In this document: positions 51,486 through 61,350 of the stretch, one piece after another
Position numbering within the stretch: the stretch's first letter is position 1
How the letters are laid out: every line of letters begins with the position of its first letter
Assembly (NCBI GenBank): GCA_005862285.1
Contig: SZXW01000007.1
Coordinates: forward strand, 1-64,000
Length of the DNA stretch: 64,000 nucleotides
Reading direction: 5' to 3'
From: Chlorobium sp.
GTDB lineage: Bacteria > Bacteroidota > Chlorobiia > Chlorobiales > Chlorobiaceae
Position numbers and translations under genes: made by a program
Notes under the pieces: model-generated
The model's input: only the letters and a program-made list of their open reading frames with translations
What the model was told of the DNA's origin: nothing
The model's database searches: none

Positions 51486-52052
51486 ATGAACGAGACTATA
51501 GCCACCATACTCAGGAGGAGAAGTGTACGCAGCTTCCTGCCTGAACCGGTCGGGCAGGCCGAAGTCGAAGCGATGCTCGAAGCCGGACGTTATGCCCCCA
51601 GCGCAATGAACCAGCAGCCGTGGCACTTCACGGTCATCAGGAACCCTGAACTGCTCCGTAAGCTCGAAGAAAACTGTAAATCAACTTTCCTCGAGTCGAA
51701 CGTGGAATCTCTTCGTGAAATCGCTCAACAGGAGGGATTCAGTGTTTTCTACCATGCTCCGCTGATGGTGATCATTTCCGGCGATCCCGGCGCTATTGCC
51801 GCGCAATACGACTGCACGCTCGCCATGGAGAACATGATGCTTGCCGCCACTTCGCTCGGTCTTGGCAGCTGCTGGACGCATGCCGTGATGATGTTCCTGG
51901 CAACTGAAAAAGGCAAGGCCATTTTCCGCGAACTTGGTGTTATATTTCCGCAAGGCCACCAGCCTTACGCAGCTGCCGTCTTCGGCTGGCCGGCAGAACC
52001 TTATCCGGAAACTCCGCTGAAAAATGCGGATTGCATCACCTTCATCGACTGA
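51486..52052 (+). CDS. Nitroreductase family protein
   Basis: A 188-residue FMN enzyme. The start at MNETIATILRRRSVRSF follows the family pattern; the ORF-track start overlaps the tag relic. RRRSVRSFL and PSAMNQQPWHF bind FMN, and LGLGSCWTHAV is the second conserved part. It reduces nitro compounds or quinones, or may do flavin-linked dehalogenation. The role is unassigned. Confidence 0.85.
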   Translation: MNETIATILRRRSVRSFLPEPVGQAEVEAMLEAGRYAPSAMNQQPWHFTVIRNPELLRKLEENCKSTFLESNVESLREIAQQEGFSVFYHAPLMVIISGDPGAIAAQYDCTLAMENMMLAATSLGLGSCWTHAVMMFLATEKGKAIFRELGVIFPQGHQPYAAAVFGWPAEPYPETPLKNADCITFID

Positions 52053-52245
52053 AGGACGTGTCGCTTGAAGTCCGGCATGTGCATGGCTTCAGTCCGGGAT
52101 GTACTGCCGGCTTCAAGGTTTTGGTTGTCAATCTGACAGGCGACAAGGATGAACATGCGGATTTCAGCTTTTCGGGCTCCATGTTCTGAGATATAGCGAG
52201 ATATCTGTATTTTTGAGTATTTTACAGATAAAAAAGTGATGCATC

Positions 52246-53121
52246 ATGCTGCTTGACAATGAAGAAATGCTGCAAAAACTGAAGCACGCGACAGCCTGTT
52301 CCGATACAGCGAAGGCTGCCGGGAAGGATTTTATCACAACCTTCAGCGGACTTGGAGTAGAGCAGGAAGAGTCCGCCAAACTGGCCCTTTTTGTGCTTCA
52401 GCAGATCCAGTCGGCGAAACGCGCCATTAAGCTGGAAAACGATATTTTTGCACGCTATCAGGAGATAAAGATCAAGAAGGATGGAAAATATCTCTCGTTG
52501 CCGCAAGCGCTTACCGAGAATTTTTCAGGCCGTGCCGAGACGATTTTCAATCAGGTCTCCAAGTGTTTCACCAGCATTAAGGGCCCGGTTATCGACTACG
52601 GGGCGGGTGACTGCCAGGTAACACAATTGCTTAAAGACCGGCTTCACCTGGATATCGAGGCGGCTGACGTTGTTGATTACCGGACACCCCATACAACGGT
52701 GCAATTTACCGCTATTCGGAACGGAAAGCTTGACAGGCCGGATGGTTGTTATGCTGCAGCACTTCTGACAAACGTTCTTCATCATGAGAAAGACAACGCC
52801 GTCATTCTTGCGGATATCGATCGTCTTGTTACTGGCAGGATCGTGATTATCGAGACGGTTCCCGAAGGAAAGACCGATGCCGATCAGGAAGCGGATCTTG
52901 GGCGGACCTTTCTCAACGACTGGTTTTACAACCGAACCTTTCATCCCAATGCAGGTATTCCCGTACCCGGCAGTTACGAAACGATCGATGGATGGAAATC
53001 CCGTTTTGCCCGTACAGGCTGGAAGATTGAGAAAGTTACCGACCTGGGACGCGACCAGCCTCTCATCGCGGACAGACATGTGCTGTATGTGCTCATGAAA
53101 CCGGCGCAGACGAGCATATGA
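52246..53121 (+). CDS. Methyltransferase-like protein
   Basis: A 291-residue protein. Residues 1-115 are alpha-helical with no match seen. The C-terminal part resembles class I methyltransferases: VIDYGAGDCQVTQLLKDRL in place of motif I, then LLTNVLHHEKDNAVIL and IVIIETVPEG. The usual Gly-x-Gly-x-Gly is altered to Gly-Ala-Gly-Asp-Cys, so SAM binding is likely but unproven. The last 70 residues include LGRTFLNDWFYNRTF. Confidence 0.65.
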   Translation: MLLDNEEMLQKLKHATACSDTAKAAGKDFITTFSGLGVEQEESAKLALFVLQQIQSAKRAIKLENDIFARYQEIKIKKDGKYLSLPQALTENFSGRAETIFNQVSKCFTSIKGPVIDYGAGDCQVTQLLKDRLHLDIEAADVVDYRTPHTTVQFTAIRNGKLDRPDGCYAAALLTNVLHHEKDNAVILADIDRLVTGRIVIIETVPEGKTDADQEADLGRTFLNDWFYNRTFHPNAGIPVPGSYETIDGWKSRFARTGWKIEKVTDLGRDQPLIADRHVLYVLMKPAQTSI

Positions 53122-53174
53122 GAAGCCGGTAATTAACGGGAATCATCCAGCGTTTCAGGCCCTGTAAAAAAGCA

Positions 53175-53414
53175 TTACAGTCTTTTCTTTGCAAAAGGTT
53201 TTGTTCCCGTAAAACCTTCTCCCTGTGCCGCTCCCGAACCCCCGGCAGGTGCTCTGTCGGTTCGAGTGTATGCTTCAAACGGAGCAAGTCTCAGGCTGTT
53301 GACAGAAAGCGCCTTGTTCACATTTTCTGTTTTGGCGGGTTTCGGTTTCGGGCTGCTGGCAAGAGGTGTGCCGGGTTTTTTGTCTGTTTTGACGGGCTCC
53401 GTTGGTTGAGTCAT
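53175..53414 (-). CDS. Short low-complexity protein, doubtful
   Basis: 79 residues rich in Pro, Lys, Ala and Thr (KTDKKPGTPLASSPKPKPAK) with a C-terminal GTKPFAKKRL. It is probably disordered. No family was recognised; it is listed because it is intergenic and has an ATG start. Confidence 0.3.
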   Translation of the reverse strand: MTQPTEPVKTDKKPGTPLASSPKPKPAKTENVNKALSVNSLRLAPFEAYTRTDRAPAGGSGAAQGEGFTGTKPFAKKRL

Positions 53415-53749
53415 GATAATCTTGTTGATTAATGGTTCTGGTCAGAAAATCAAGGCGCAATGTGGCCGGAATTCAAGGAAAAAAGCAAGGAAGAATCAGT
53501 AAGGATATGAAAAAAATTGGAAACTTGTGACTATCAAATGGATACGTCATGAAGGCAATGCCATTTGTCTGTAATAATTATGCTGGAAAACCGTAAAGAT
53601 CAGTGGCCCCTTTCCCTTTCCCTTTACCCATCCGATCGGTCTCCTTCAGATTTCCTCACTACAGATTCAATCAGCAACATCATTTTGATTGTCCATGTTG
53701 TATAAACCTGTTATTCAGTGACTCCATACCATAGCTCCATATTGATGCT
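53415..53749. other. Intergenic region with CCCTTT tract
   Basis: A pyrimidine run CCCCTTTCCCTTTCCCTTTA lies at about 53607-53627, a short tandem repeat that could vary in length. No gene was seen in the remaining bases. Confidence 0.5.
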
Positions 53750-54235
53750 TCAGCCATGAACGGTTTTTACCAGCCTGCCTGTATCGATTCCCTTCAGTTT
53801 CAATTTATCGAGCAACTGTCTGTAAAGGGCTTCGTCGGGATAAGGTGTTCTCGACAGTATCCAGCAGCGTGTTCCCGAAGGATTGGAAACCATTGCCCAC
53901 GAATAATCATCGGCAAGTCCGATGACCCAGTAATCAGCCTTCAGAAATCCAAAAAAGGTGACGATGAGCCGGGCGTTACCGCTTCCCTCCACAGGTACGG
54001 CGGTCGCTTTGATAGAAACCTCTCTTCCTTTTCTCCGGCAGGAGTTGCGCACCAGTACCCGTCCTCCTCCGGCCTCGAGCGTATATTCGGCTTTTGTACT
54101 GGTGCACCGGCGTTGCTGCCTGCCGGGTATGGCGGCGATTTCATACCAGGTGCCGCAGTATCTCCCCACATCTACTTGCGCTACGGTGACAGGTTTGCCG
54201 ATATGAAGGCACTTTTTTAAAAAGTTTCTGAACAT
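53750..54235 (-). CDS. Lipocalin family protein (Blc-like)
   Basis: A 161-residue protein from MFRNFLKKCL; a 19-residue longer start is possible. VGRYCGTWYEIAAIPGR is the lipocalin N-terminal signature, YWVIGLADDYSWAMVSNPSG and CWILSRTPYPD are the Blc-type later motifs. Lipocalins bind hydrophobic ligands in a barrel and some sit in the outer membrane. No lipobox is obvious. Confidence 0.8.
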   Translation of the reverse strand: MFRNFLKKCLHIGKPVTVAQVDVGRYCGTWYEIAAIPGRQQRRCTSTKAEYTLEAGGGRVLVRNSCRRKGREVSIKATAVPVEGSGNARLIVTFFGFLKADYWVIGLADDYSWAMVSNPSGTRCWILSRTPYPDEALYRQLLDKLKLKGIDTGRLVKTVHG

Positions 54236-54503
54236 GGCTGAATCGGTTTTACGTTTATAAACATTGTATATCTCAATAACAGTTACAGGCAACGGTTAAG
54301 TTTCATTTTCACCATTTTACAGAAATCATGAAGTCTTGACGTTATTTGTATTTTCAATGTTTTTCAATACCATTCAGGCGTAAGCGAAGATCCGTATGTC
54401 AGGTTATCGGTGAAAAATCAATCCTGACAGATGCCTGAAAAACATAAATTGAAATTGAGGATTACTCTGATTTAATCGTGCAACCTAAACAGTTGATTTG
54501 TCA

Positions 54504-55130
54504 ATGCAGCGGATATCGGCGGATACAGTTGTAGTGCTGGATTTCGAGACAACGGGATTGTCTCCGCAATATGGCGACCGGGCCATCGAGATCGGCGCAG
54601 TGTTACTGGAGCAGGGGGTGATTGCCGGTAGATTTCAGCGTCTCATGAATCCCGGTTTCAGGATCAGTTCTTTTATCGAGAGGTATACCGGGATCACCAA
54701 TGCGATGCTGAAAGGTCAGCCGCGCTGTGAAGAGGTGATGGCCGAGTTTTCAGAGTTTATCGCTGGTCATAACATGGTCGCGCACAATGCGTCATTCGAC
54801 AGGCATTTTCTCGATTCAGAGCTGAAGAGGGTGAACAGGGCATATGAAGGCGACTACTGCTGCTCGCTGCTCGTGTCGAGAAGGATTTATCAGGATTCTC
54901 CCAATCATAAACTGCAGACACTGGTTTCACACGCGGGTATTCCCGAAAGCGGATCGTTTCACCGTGCGCTGTCAGATGCCGAGATGACAGCACATTTGTG
55001 GATGTCGATGATCGAGAGGATCCGTCGGCAATACAGAATAACGGAGATTTTCTTCGACCATCTGAGCGAACTGTCGAAAATCGACAAACTCTATACCCAT
55101 CGTTATCTGACTTCCCTGGCGAAGTGTTGA
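54504..55130 (+). CDS. 3'-5' exonuclease, DNA polymerase III epsilon type
   Basis: A 208-residue DEDDh exonuclease from MQRISADT (a TTG two codons earlier is the ORF-track start). [25 protein letters not shown] and [14 protein letters not shown] hold the acidic residues and the general-base His. The 3' half has no domain seen. It may be a proofreading or RNase T-like enzyme. It is convergent with dihydroorotase. Confidence 0.85.
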   Translation: MQRISADTVVVLDFETTGLSPQYGDRAIEIGAVLLEQGVIAGRFQRLMNPGFRISSFIERYTGITNAMLKGQPRCEEVMAEFSEFIAGHNMVAHNASFDRHFLDSELKRVNRAYEGDYCCSLLVSRRIYQDSPNHKLQTLVSHAGIPESGSFHRALSDAEMTAHLWMSMIERIRRQYRITEIFFDHLSELSKIDKLYTHRYLTSLAKC

Positions 55131-55238
55131 GAGATTCCGTAATGCTTGACAGCATGAGCAGGCAGGAACATCATTCAACGGCTTTTACCATATGCTTTTA
55201 CAGGCTGAAACGCACTCGTTAACGTTAAATATCCGTCC

Positions 55239-56567
55239 TTACAACGTTTCAGGTTGAATAAACGCTCCTTTGTGATAAATGCCTTTCGCTTTTCCTCTGA
55301 GGGTCCTGCCGAGGAAAGGGGAGTTGGCCGATTTCGAGTGCATTGAACCGGTTGTGACGGCCCACTCCTCCTGCGGGTCGATAATCGTGAAATTGGCCTG
55401 TTCGCCTTCCCTGAACAGGATCGGTTTCAATCCCATAATGGTTCTCGGATTGACCGACAGCAGTTCAATGGCCCGGTAGATGGAAATAACGTTTTTATCG
55501 ACCAGCTCACTGATTGTAAGGCCGAGGGAGGTTTCGAGCCCAATGATGCCGAAAGCAGCCTGATCGGGCGGGCACTCTTTTTCATGGGAAGCATGAGGCG
55601 CATGATCGGTTGCGATTACATCGATGGTACCGTCTGCAAGACCTTCCAGCATGGCATCCAGGTTTTCCTGCGAAGAAAGGGGAGGTTTCATGATGTAATT
55701 GCCCTTGCTTTCTGCATGGAAAAGGTCTTCGTCACAAAGGGTGAAATGATGAGGGGTTATTTCACAGGTTATCCGCAATCCGTCACTTTTCGCTTTACGT
55801 ACCAGGTCGAGGGCCGCTTTCGTGCTGATATGCGCCACATGGTATCGGGGGCGCCTGACAGGATCATGCAGCTTGTGTTTTTCGAGATAATGCATGAGCA
55901 GGATGTCCCTTGCCAGGGTGATCGCTTCCGAAACGCCGGGAATCCCTTTCAGGCCGAGTTTCGTTGAAAAGAGTCCTTCATTCATGACGCCCCCCTTGGT
56001 CATCGACTTGTCCTCGCAGTGCTGAATGACAAGCAGGTCGAAGTTTGAAGCGTATTCAAAGGCGAGCCTCATGATCTGGCTGCTCTGGATCGCTGTTCCG
56101 TCGTCGGACACAGCCTTTACGCCGTACGAATGATATTTGCCGTAAGGGGCGAGGTTTTCGCCCCGGCTTTCAACCGTCATGGCTCCGATAACTTCGAGAT
56201 CGACAGGAAGAGACGCGGCATGGTGCCGGATATAGGCAACGCCGAGAGGACTGTCGATGACCGGTCTGGTGTTCGGCATAAGAGCAACCCCGGTAAACCC
56301 CCCGGCAGCAGCAGCCTTCGAGCCGCTTTCAAGATTTTCCTTGTATTCCTGACCAGGGTCACGGAAATGGCAATGCATATCGAAAAGTCCGGGCACAAGG
56401 AGTTTTCCCTGAAGATCGATGACCTGGTCATCCGGTGATGATGCCGGAAGTTCCGGCCCTTGAATTACCTTTTCTATGGTTCCGTTCTGTGAAACCTTTA
56501 TTGATCCGGTTAGATCGAGATTTTCAAAAGGGTTGATCAGTCGTGCCCGATGAAAAACAATGCTCAT
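55239..56567 (-). CDS. pyrC: Dihydroorotase, class I
   Basis: A 442-residue amidohydrolase of pyrimidine synthesis. DMHCHFRDPGQEYKEN provides the first metal ligands; HCEDKSMTKGG, ITPHHFTL and ATDHAPHASHEK are the later ones, with the catalytic Asp in the last. It cyclises carbamoyl aspartate to dihydroorotate. It is a single gene at this site. Confidence 0.92.
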   Translation of the reverse strand: MSIVFHRARLINPFENLDLTGSIKVSQNGTIEKVIQGPELPASSPDDQVIDLQGKLLVPGLFDMHCHFRDPGQEYKENLESGSKAAAAGGFTGVALMPNTRPVIDSPLGVAYIRHHAASLPVDLEVIGAMTVESRGENLAPYGKYHSYGVKAVSDDGTAIQSSQIMRLAFEYASNFDLLVIQHCEDKSMTKGGVMNEGLFSTKLGLKGIPGVSEAITLARDILLMHYLEKHKLHDPVRRPRYHVAHISTKAALDLVRKAKSDGLRITCEITPHHFTLCDEDLFHAESKGNYIMKPPLSSQENLDAMLEGLADGTIDVIATDHAPHASHEKECPPDQAAFGIIGLETSLGLTISELVDKNVISIYRAIELLSVNPRTIMGLKPILFREGEQANFTIIDPQEEWAVTTGSMHSKSANSPFLGRTLRGKAKGIYHKGAFIQPETL

Positions 56568-56957
56568 GATTCTCCAGAGAATTAGTCGATTAAAAGACCA
56601 GCAGCTGCATGACGACCGTAATATTTTAATACCGGTTTAGTTCAGGCCGGACAGAGAACAGTAAGCATCCGGTCGTCGTGTATATGAACGTCAATATACG
56701 ATAATATTTTCCTTCAAGTCGTTACCATTCCTGTTCCTTACAGCCTATTCCTGTTCCGGATCAGTGATCACTTTTTTCTGACATCGGGCATCATGAACAT
56801 GAGCTGCAATATTTTTGATTTGTAATTAACAATTGTTATAATCCTGTTAAAACCCCTTTGTGCCATATTCCAATTTTATCCCTGTTCTGCAGGATTTGAA
56901 AAATTCTTCAGTTCAGGCTGGAAGTGTCCTTGTCATCGAAAAAAAACAGGAGGAAAG
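56568..56957. other. Intergenic region with candidate promoter
   Basis: It contains direct repeats ATTCCTGTTCC at 56727 and 56747 and the promoter-like site at 56815-56842. No gene was recognised in the rest. Confidence 0.5.
56815..56842 (+). promoter_or_regulatory. Candidate sigma-70 promoter
   Basis: TTGATT and TATAAT are 16 bases apart and overlap the palindrome TAACAATTGTTA (56827-56838). It is 115 bases before the small secreted protein gene. Confidence 0.35.
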
Positions 56958-57197
56958 GTGAAGAAGAAATTGTCTTTTATTATCCCTGCGGCTGCAGCAA
57001 TGTTTTTTTTCAGTGTAAATAGTTCATTTGCTTCGGTCAATCTGCTTGAGTTCATATCTGTTGTCAAGTCGGTTGATGAATCGATAAAAACAATCAAGGA
57101 AAAAAAACCATTATCAGGAGAGGCTCAGTCGTATAAGCTGACGCAAACGAATATCAAGAACAAAAAAGAAGACCTGTCACATGATGAAAAAGGATGA
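56958..57197 (+). CDS. Small secreted protein, unknown function
   Basis: 79 residues from GTG with AGGAGG four bases upstream. The signal peptide is IIPAAAAMFFFSVNSSFAS. The mature part is short, charged and helical (VVKSVDESIKTIKEKKPLSGEA), ending in a lysine-rich tail. No family was recognised. Confidence 0.5.
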   Translation: MKKKLSFIIPAAAAMFFFSVNSSFASVNLLEFISVVKSVDESIKTIKEKKPLSGEAQSYKLTQTNIKNKKEDLSHDEKG

Positions 57198-57393
57198 TTA
57201 TCACGCCGATTCCGCTTTCCCGGAATGATGATGGAATCCGGGCTGTTGCAAATCATTTTTGGCGTCTGATGCATTCTCCACCGAGACGCAAATCTCATTA
57301 TTATGTTATATTAAAAGTCATAAGACATTGCCGGTCTGGTTTCTGCAATGGTCGGAATATGGTGACGGTACAATATCCTTCATGGTGATGCTC

Positions 57394-57990
57394 ATGGGCA
57401 GGTACGGGAATATTCCGGAAGAGAAGTCAAGCATGAGAGCGGTGATGAAAAAACGGAGGCATGCACTTCCTTTACCTGCGAGGCTGGAAATGAGCGACTT
57501 TATTGCCGGTCATGCCGTTTTAATGCAGGAGATTCACGATGCCCGGCAAATTCATCTCTATCTTTCAATAGAGGATCATGCAGAAGTATTGACAGCTCCC
57601 GTAATCGAGAGGCTTGAGGCATTGGGGAAATCACTTTGTGTTCCTGTAGTCAGCGAAGGTGATCTGATGACTGCCGCTTACCGGAAGGGTGAAGTACTAA
57701 AGCCGGCTGATTACGGTCAGCCCGAGCCTGAATCTGTCACCGTAATCGATGAAACGCAGATCGATGTCATCCTGATGCCTCTGCTTGCATTCGACAGAAG
57801 AGGTTATCGCCTTGGATACGGCAAAGGGTTTTATGACCGGTTTCTGCAGAGGCTGTCTTCACGCGGTATTTTTCCTCTCCGTCTGGGACTCGCTTTCAGC
57901 ATGCAGATGGTTGAACAGGTTCCTATCGATACCTGGGACGAACCGATGCACGGGGTTATACATGAACATGGTTTTGTTCGATTTACCTAA
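57394..57990 (+). CDS. 5-formyltetrahydrofolate cyclo-ligase
   Basis: A 198-residue enzyme from MGRYGNIPEEK; ATG codons at 57382 and 57388 are also possible, while the ORF-track start gives an unlikely extension. MRAVMKKRRHALP opens the fold and PLLAFDRRGYRLGYGKGFYDRFL is the conserved signature. It recycles 5-formyl-THF to methenyl-THF. It is the first gene of a four-gene operon, 12 bases from ppk. Confidence 0.88.
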   Translation: MGRYGNIPEEKSSMRAVMKKRRHALPLPARLEMSDFIAGHAVLMQEIHDARQIHLYLSIEDHAEVLTAPVIERLEALGKSLCVPVVSEGDLMTAAYRKGEVLKPADYGQPEPESVTVIDETQIDVILMPLLAFDRRGYRLGYGKGFYDRFLQRLSSRGIFPLRLGLAFSMQMVEQVPIDTWDEPMHGVIHEHGFVRFT

Positions 57991-58002
57991 TGCTTTTGTT
58001 AT

Positions 58003-60129
58003 ATGCAGGATGCAGTTAAAAAAAATGGAAAGGTCCGGACGATCCCTGATTTTTTAAATATCGACTTTTATGTCAACAGGGAGCTGAGCTGGATTTATTT
58101 CAACCAGAGGGTACTCGAGGAGGCTCTCGATCCGGATGCTCATCCGCTGCTTGAACGGGTGAAATTCATCTCGATTTTCAGTTCAAACCTCGATGAATAT
58201 TTCATGATCCGTGTAGCCGGTATCGAGGACCAGTATGAAGCCGGCATCCATGAGCGGACTATTGACGGTCTGACACCTGCTGAACAGCTCGAGAAAATCA
58301 GGATTATGGTTCTGCAGCAGCTGAAACAGAGGAACGATTGTTTTTATAAAGACCTTCAGCCGGCATTGAAGCTTGAAGGTATCGAATTTCTTCATTTTTC
58401 CTCGCTTCCTCCTGAACAGCAGGAATCGTTGAGGCATTATTTCCGCCAGGAGATTTATCCGGTTCTTACTCCGCTCGCTTTCGATACCGGACACCCTTTT
58501 CCTTTCATGTCCAATCTTTCGCTCAATCTTGCGATCGAACTCGAGGATGAACAGACAAAAGTTCTGAAGTTCGCCCGCGTGAAAGTGCCGAGCATTTTGC
58601 CGCGATTGCTGCAGCTCAACGATATCGAGGGATTGAACGATGATGGCGGCGGCATTAAATTATTATGGCTTGAAGACCTGATCGAAAACAATCTCGGCCA
58701 GCTGTTTCCCAGGATGCGAATCATCAGGTCGCATCTTTTCAGACTGATTCGCGATGCCGATATTGAAATCGAGGAAGACGAGGCAGGCGATCTGCTTGAA
58801 ACCATTGAACAGGGGCTCAGGTCGAGGCGCTATGGGAAGGTTGTCAGGCTGGATGTCAGTCCTGCCATGCCTCTTTCGATCAGAAAGCTCCTCATGAAAA
58901 ACCTCGAGGTGACCAGCCGGAATGTTTATGAAATCGACGGTCAGCTCGGGCTCAGCTGTCTTATCGATCTGCTCAGGCTTGATCGCCCCGATCTCAAGGA
59001 TGAACCCTTTGTTCCGGGGAATCCTCTCGAGGAGCAGTTCGGGACAGATATATTCAGTGCCATCCGTTCAAAAGATCAGCTCCTTTACCATCCTTACGAA
59101 TCGTTTCAGCCTGTTGTCGATTTTATCAACAAGGCGGCGCTGGATCCTGACGTGCTGTCGATAAAACAGACACTTTACCGCGTCGGCAGCAATTCTCCGG
59201 TTGTCCAGGCACTGATAAAAGCGGCAGAAGCAGGGAAGCAGGTTGCGGTCCTTGTCGAGCTGAAAGCGAGGTTCGATGAGGAAAACAATATCGTGTGGGC
59301 GCGTTCACTGGAAGACGTCGGTGCCCATGTCGTTTATGGTCTGCCCGGATTGAAAACCCATGCAAAGCTCTCTATGGTTGTACGCAGGGAACATCTGAAG
59401 CTCAAGCGGTACCTACATCTCGGAACCGGCAATTATAACCCCGTAACCGGAAAAGTATATACGGATTACAGTCTGTTTACCACGAATGAACAGCTTGCGA
59501 ATGATGTTTCAGAACTCTTCAATGCTCTGACGGGTTATTCGAAACATACCGCATACAAAAGACTCCTTGTCTCTCCGATCAATACGAGGACAAAGATTAT
59601 CGAAATGATAGAGCGGGAAATAACATGGAACCGTAAGGAAGGGTGCGGCAGAATCGTCATGAAAATGAATGCGCTTGTCGATGTCCAGACGATCCGAGCG
59701 TTATATACCGCTTCTCATGAAGGTGTCAAGATCGACCTGATTGTTCGTGGTATCTGCTGTCTGAAGCCGGGTATTCCGGGAGTAAGTGAAAATATAAGGG
59801 TAATCAGTATCATCGGAAGATTTCTTGAACACAGCCGGGCTTATTTTTTTTACAATGGAGGAAAAGAGGAGTTGTATCTTGGAAGTGCGGACCTCATGCC
59901 GAGGAACCTCGATCATCGTGTTGAAACAATTTTTCCTGTCTTTGACAGGGAACTTGTCAATAGGGTCAAATCCGATCTCGATCTTATGCTGAGCGACAAT
60001 GTCAAGGCCTGGAACATGAATCCCGACGGTCTGTTTTCAAAGATCGTCAATGACGCTCCTGAAATTAACAGCCAGGCAATATTTCTGGCGCAGTCTGTTT
60101 TGAAAAAAAGTCATCTCAATATAAAGTAG
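58003..60129 (+). CDS. ppk1: Polyphosphate kinase 1
   Basis: A 708-residue enzyme that makes polyphosphate from ATP. The N-terminal [17 protein letters not shown] and [16 protein letters not shown], the phosphorylated His in [15 protein letters not shown] and the later [15 protein letters not shown] are all present. Length is normal for PPK1. It is followed by rpiB after seven bases. Confidence 0.95.
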   Translation: MQDAVKKNGKVRTIPDFLNIDFYVNRELSWIYFNQRVLEEALDPDAHPLLERVKFISIFSSNLDEYFMIRVAGIEDQYEAGIHERTIDGLTPAEQLEKIRIMVLQQLKQRNDCFYKDLQPALKLEGIEFLHFSSLPPEQQESLRHYFRQEIYPVLTPLAFDTGHPFPFMSNLSLNLAIELEDEQTKVLKFARVKVPSILPRLLQLNDIEGLNDDGGGIKLLWLEDLIENNLGQLFPRMRIIRSHLFRLIRDADIEIEEDEAGDLLETIEQGLRSRRYGKVVRLDVSPAMPLSIRKLLMKNLEVTSRNVYEIDGQLGLSCLIDLLRLDRPDLKDEPFVPGNPLEEQFGTDIFSAIRSKDQLLYHPYESFQPVVDFINKAALDPDVLSIKQTLYRVGSNSPVVQALIKAAEAGKQVAVLVELKARFDEENNIVWARSLEDVGAHVVYGLPGLKTHAKLSMVVRREHLKLKRYLHLGTGNYNPVTGKVYTDYSLFTTNEQLANDVSELFNALTGYSKHTAYKRLLVSPINTRTKIIEMIEREITWNRKEGCGRIVMKMNALVDVQTIRALYTASHEGVKIDLIVRGICCLKPGIPGVSENIRVISIIGRFLEHSRAYFFYNGGKEELYLGSADLMPRNLDHRVETIFPVFDRELVNRVKSDLDLMLSDNVKAWNMNPDGLFSKIVNDAPEINSQAIFLAQSVLKKSHLNIK

Positions 60130-60136
60130 TATCATT

Positions 60137-60571
60137 ATGAAAATTGCAGTTGGAAGCGACCATGCAGGTGTCGAACTAAAAAAAACCGTTGTCGCCTGGC
60201 TTGAAAGAAATGGATATGAATATGACGATATGGGACCATATTCGGAGGAGTCGGTCGATTATCCCGATTATGCACATAAAGTAGCCTTTGCTGTAGCTGA
60301 GGGTAAATGCGACCAGGGAGTGCTGTTATGCGGAACCGGCATCGGTGTTTCGATAGCGGCCAACAAAGTGAAAGGCATTCGGGCTGCGCTTGCCTGCAAC
60401 CCTGAATTTGCAACGCTTGCCCGTCAGCATAACAATGCGAATATTATCTGTTTCTCAGCACGATTTTCCGATGCTGTTACCATAGAAAAAAGCCTTCAGA
60501 ACTGGTTTTCTTCCGGGTTTGAAGGCGGCCGGCATGAAAGAAGAGTGAAAAAAATCGAGCAATGTTCCTGA
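60137..60571 (+). CDS. rpiB: Ribose-5-phosphate isomerase B
   Basis: A 144-residue isomerase of the LacAB/RpiB type. MKIAVGSDHAGVELK, the active Cys in LLCGTGIGVSIAANKVKGIRA and the HNNANIICFSARF segment are typical. It swaps ribose- and ribulose-5-phosphate in the pentose and Calvin-type pathways. Its last ten bases overlap the next gene. Confidence 0.92.
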   Translation: MKIAVGSDHAGVELKKTVVAWLERNGYEYDDMGPYSEESVDYPDYAHKVAFAVAEGKCDQGVLLCGTGIGVSIAANKVKGIRAALACNPEFATLARQHNNANIICFSARFSDAVTIEKSLQNWFSSGFEGGRHERRVKKIEQCS

Positions 60572-61239
60572 ATGAATGCATAGAAAACAGCATCGATATC
60601 GATTATCCTGCTTTTGAGGATGATGCCCTTGCTGTAGAGGTTCTTTCCCTGATGCAGGAAGGGCATCTTGAATCTCTTCCTGTCCTGCATGAAGGAAAAA
60701 TCACCGCAATCGTTACGCTGCAGGACCTTTTGTCGGCTAAGGAAGAGCGAAGCATCGAAACATTGCCGCTCGTAGAGATGCGTCTTGCAAAAGCTGATAG
60801 CATTGGACTGCATGAGCATCTTTTCGATGCCTTTTCCCGGATCAGAACATTTCCCGGATCGGTTGTGCCTGTATCGGAAAAAGATGGCAGTTATCTTGGG
60901 TGTATTCGAAAAATGATCTTTTATGAAAAGACCGCCGAGGTTTTTCATCTTGGCGAAGAGGGTATGACCCTCGAGCTCGACATTCCTTCGGCAGGACTTA
61001 AGCTTTCAGAGATCATTTCAATTCTGGAAAAAAATGATGCTACCGTGCTCAGCTTCGGGACTTATCACGCTCCAGGAATGGTTGTGACATTCAGGGTCCA
61101 GACGCATGATTTTTACCGTCTGGTCAATAACCTGGAAAAGTATGGATACTCGATCCGCTATTCCTCGAAATTTATCCAGGAAAAAGACGAGGACCTGAGG
61201 GAGAAGGCCCTTGAATTCATCCGGTTGATGGATATGTAG
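60562..61239 (+). CDS. CBS-domain protein with ACT-like C-terminus
   Basis: A 225-residue protein. Residues 1-130 are two CBS motifs (LMQEGHLESLPVLHEGKITAIVTLQDLL; FPGSVVPVSEKDGSYLGCI). The C-terminal region around LSEIISILEKNDATVLSFG resembles an ACT domain, as in AcuB-like proteins. It may sense nucleotides or amino acids. The overlap with rpiB suggests translational coupling. The regulated target is unknown. Confidence 0.7.
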   Translation: MFLNECIENSIDIDYPAFEDDALAVEVLSLMQEGHLESLPVLHEGKITAIVTLQDLLSAKEERSIETLPLVEMRLAKADSIGLHEHLFDAFSRIRTFPGSVVPVSEKDGSYLGCIRKMIFYEKTAEVFHLGEEGMTLELDIPSAGLKLSEIISILEKNDATVLSFGTYHAPGMVVTFRVQTHDFYRLVNNLEKYGYSIRYSSKFIQEKDEDLREKALEFIRLMDM

Positions 61240-61301
61240 AAAGGTCGAACGGAACAGAAAACGATTCAGGTTACTATGTTTTCCAGTTCGGTAATAGAAA
61301 A

Positions 61302-61337
61302 AGAGGCTGTCCCGGTTTTGCTTCCGGGACAGCCTCT
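61302..61337. terminator. Strong stem-loop terminator
   Basis: AGAGGCTGTCCCGG and CCGGGACAGCCTCT form a perfect 14-bp stem with an 8-base loop. The bases outside the left arm read TTTTCTATT on the minus strand, so it suits the end of fba best. It can also stop the plus-strand CBS operon. Confidence 0.8.
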
Positions 61338-61350
61338 CTGATTTCAGCGG

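Noticed and set aside
57194-57388. 64-residue ORF before the 5-FTHF cyclo-ligase
   Set aside because: It overlaps the next frame and lacks a ribosome site and a family pattern.
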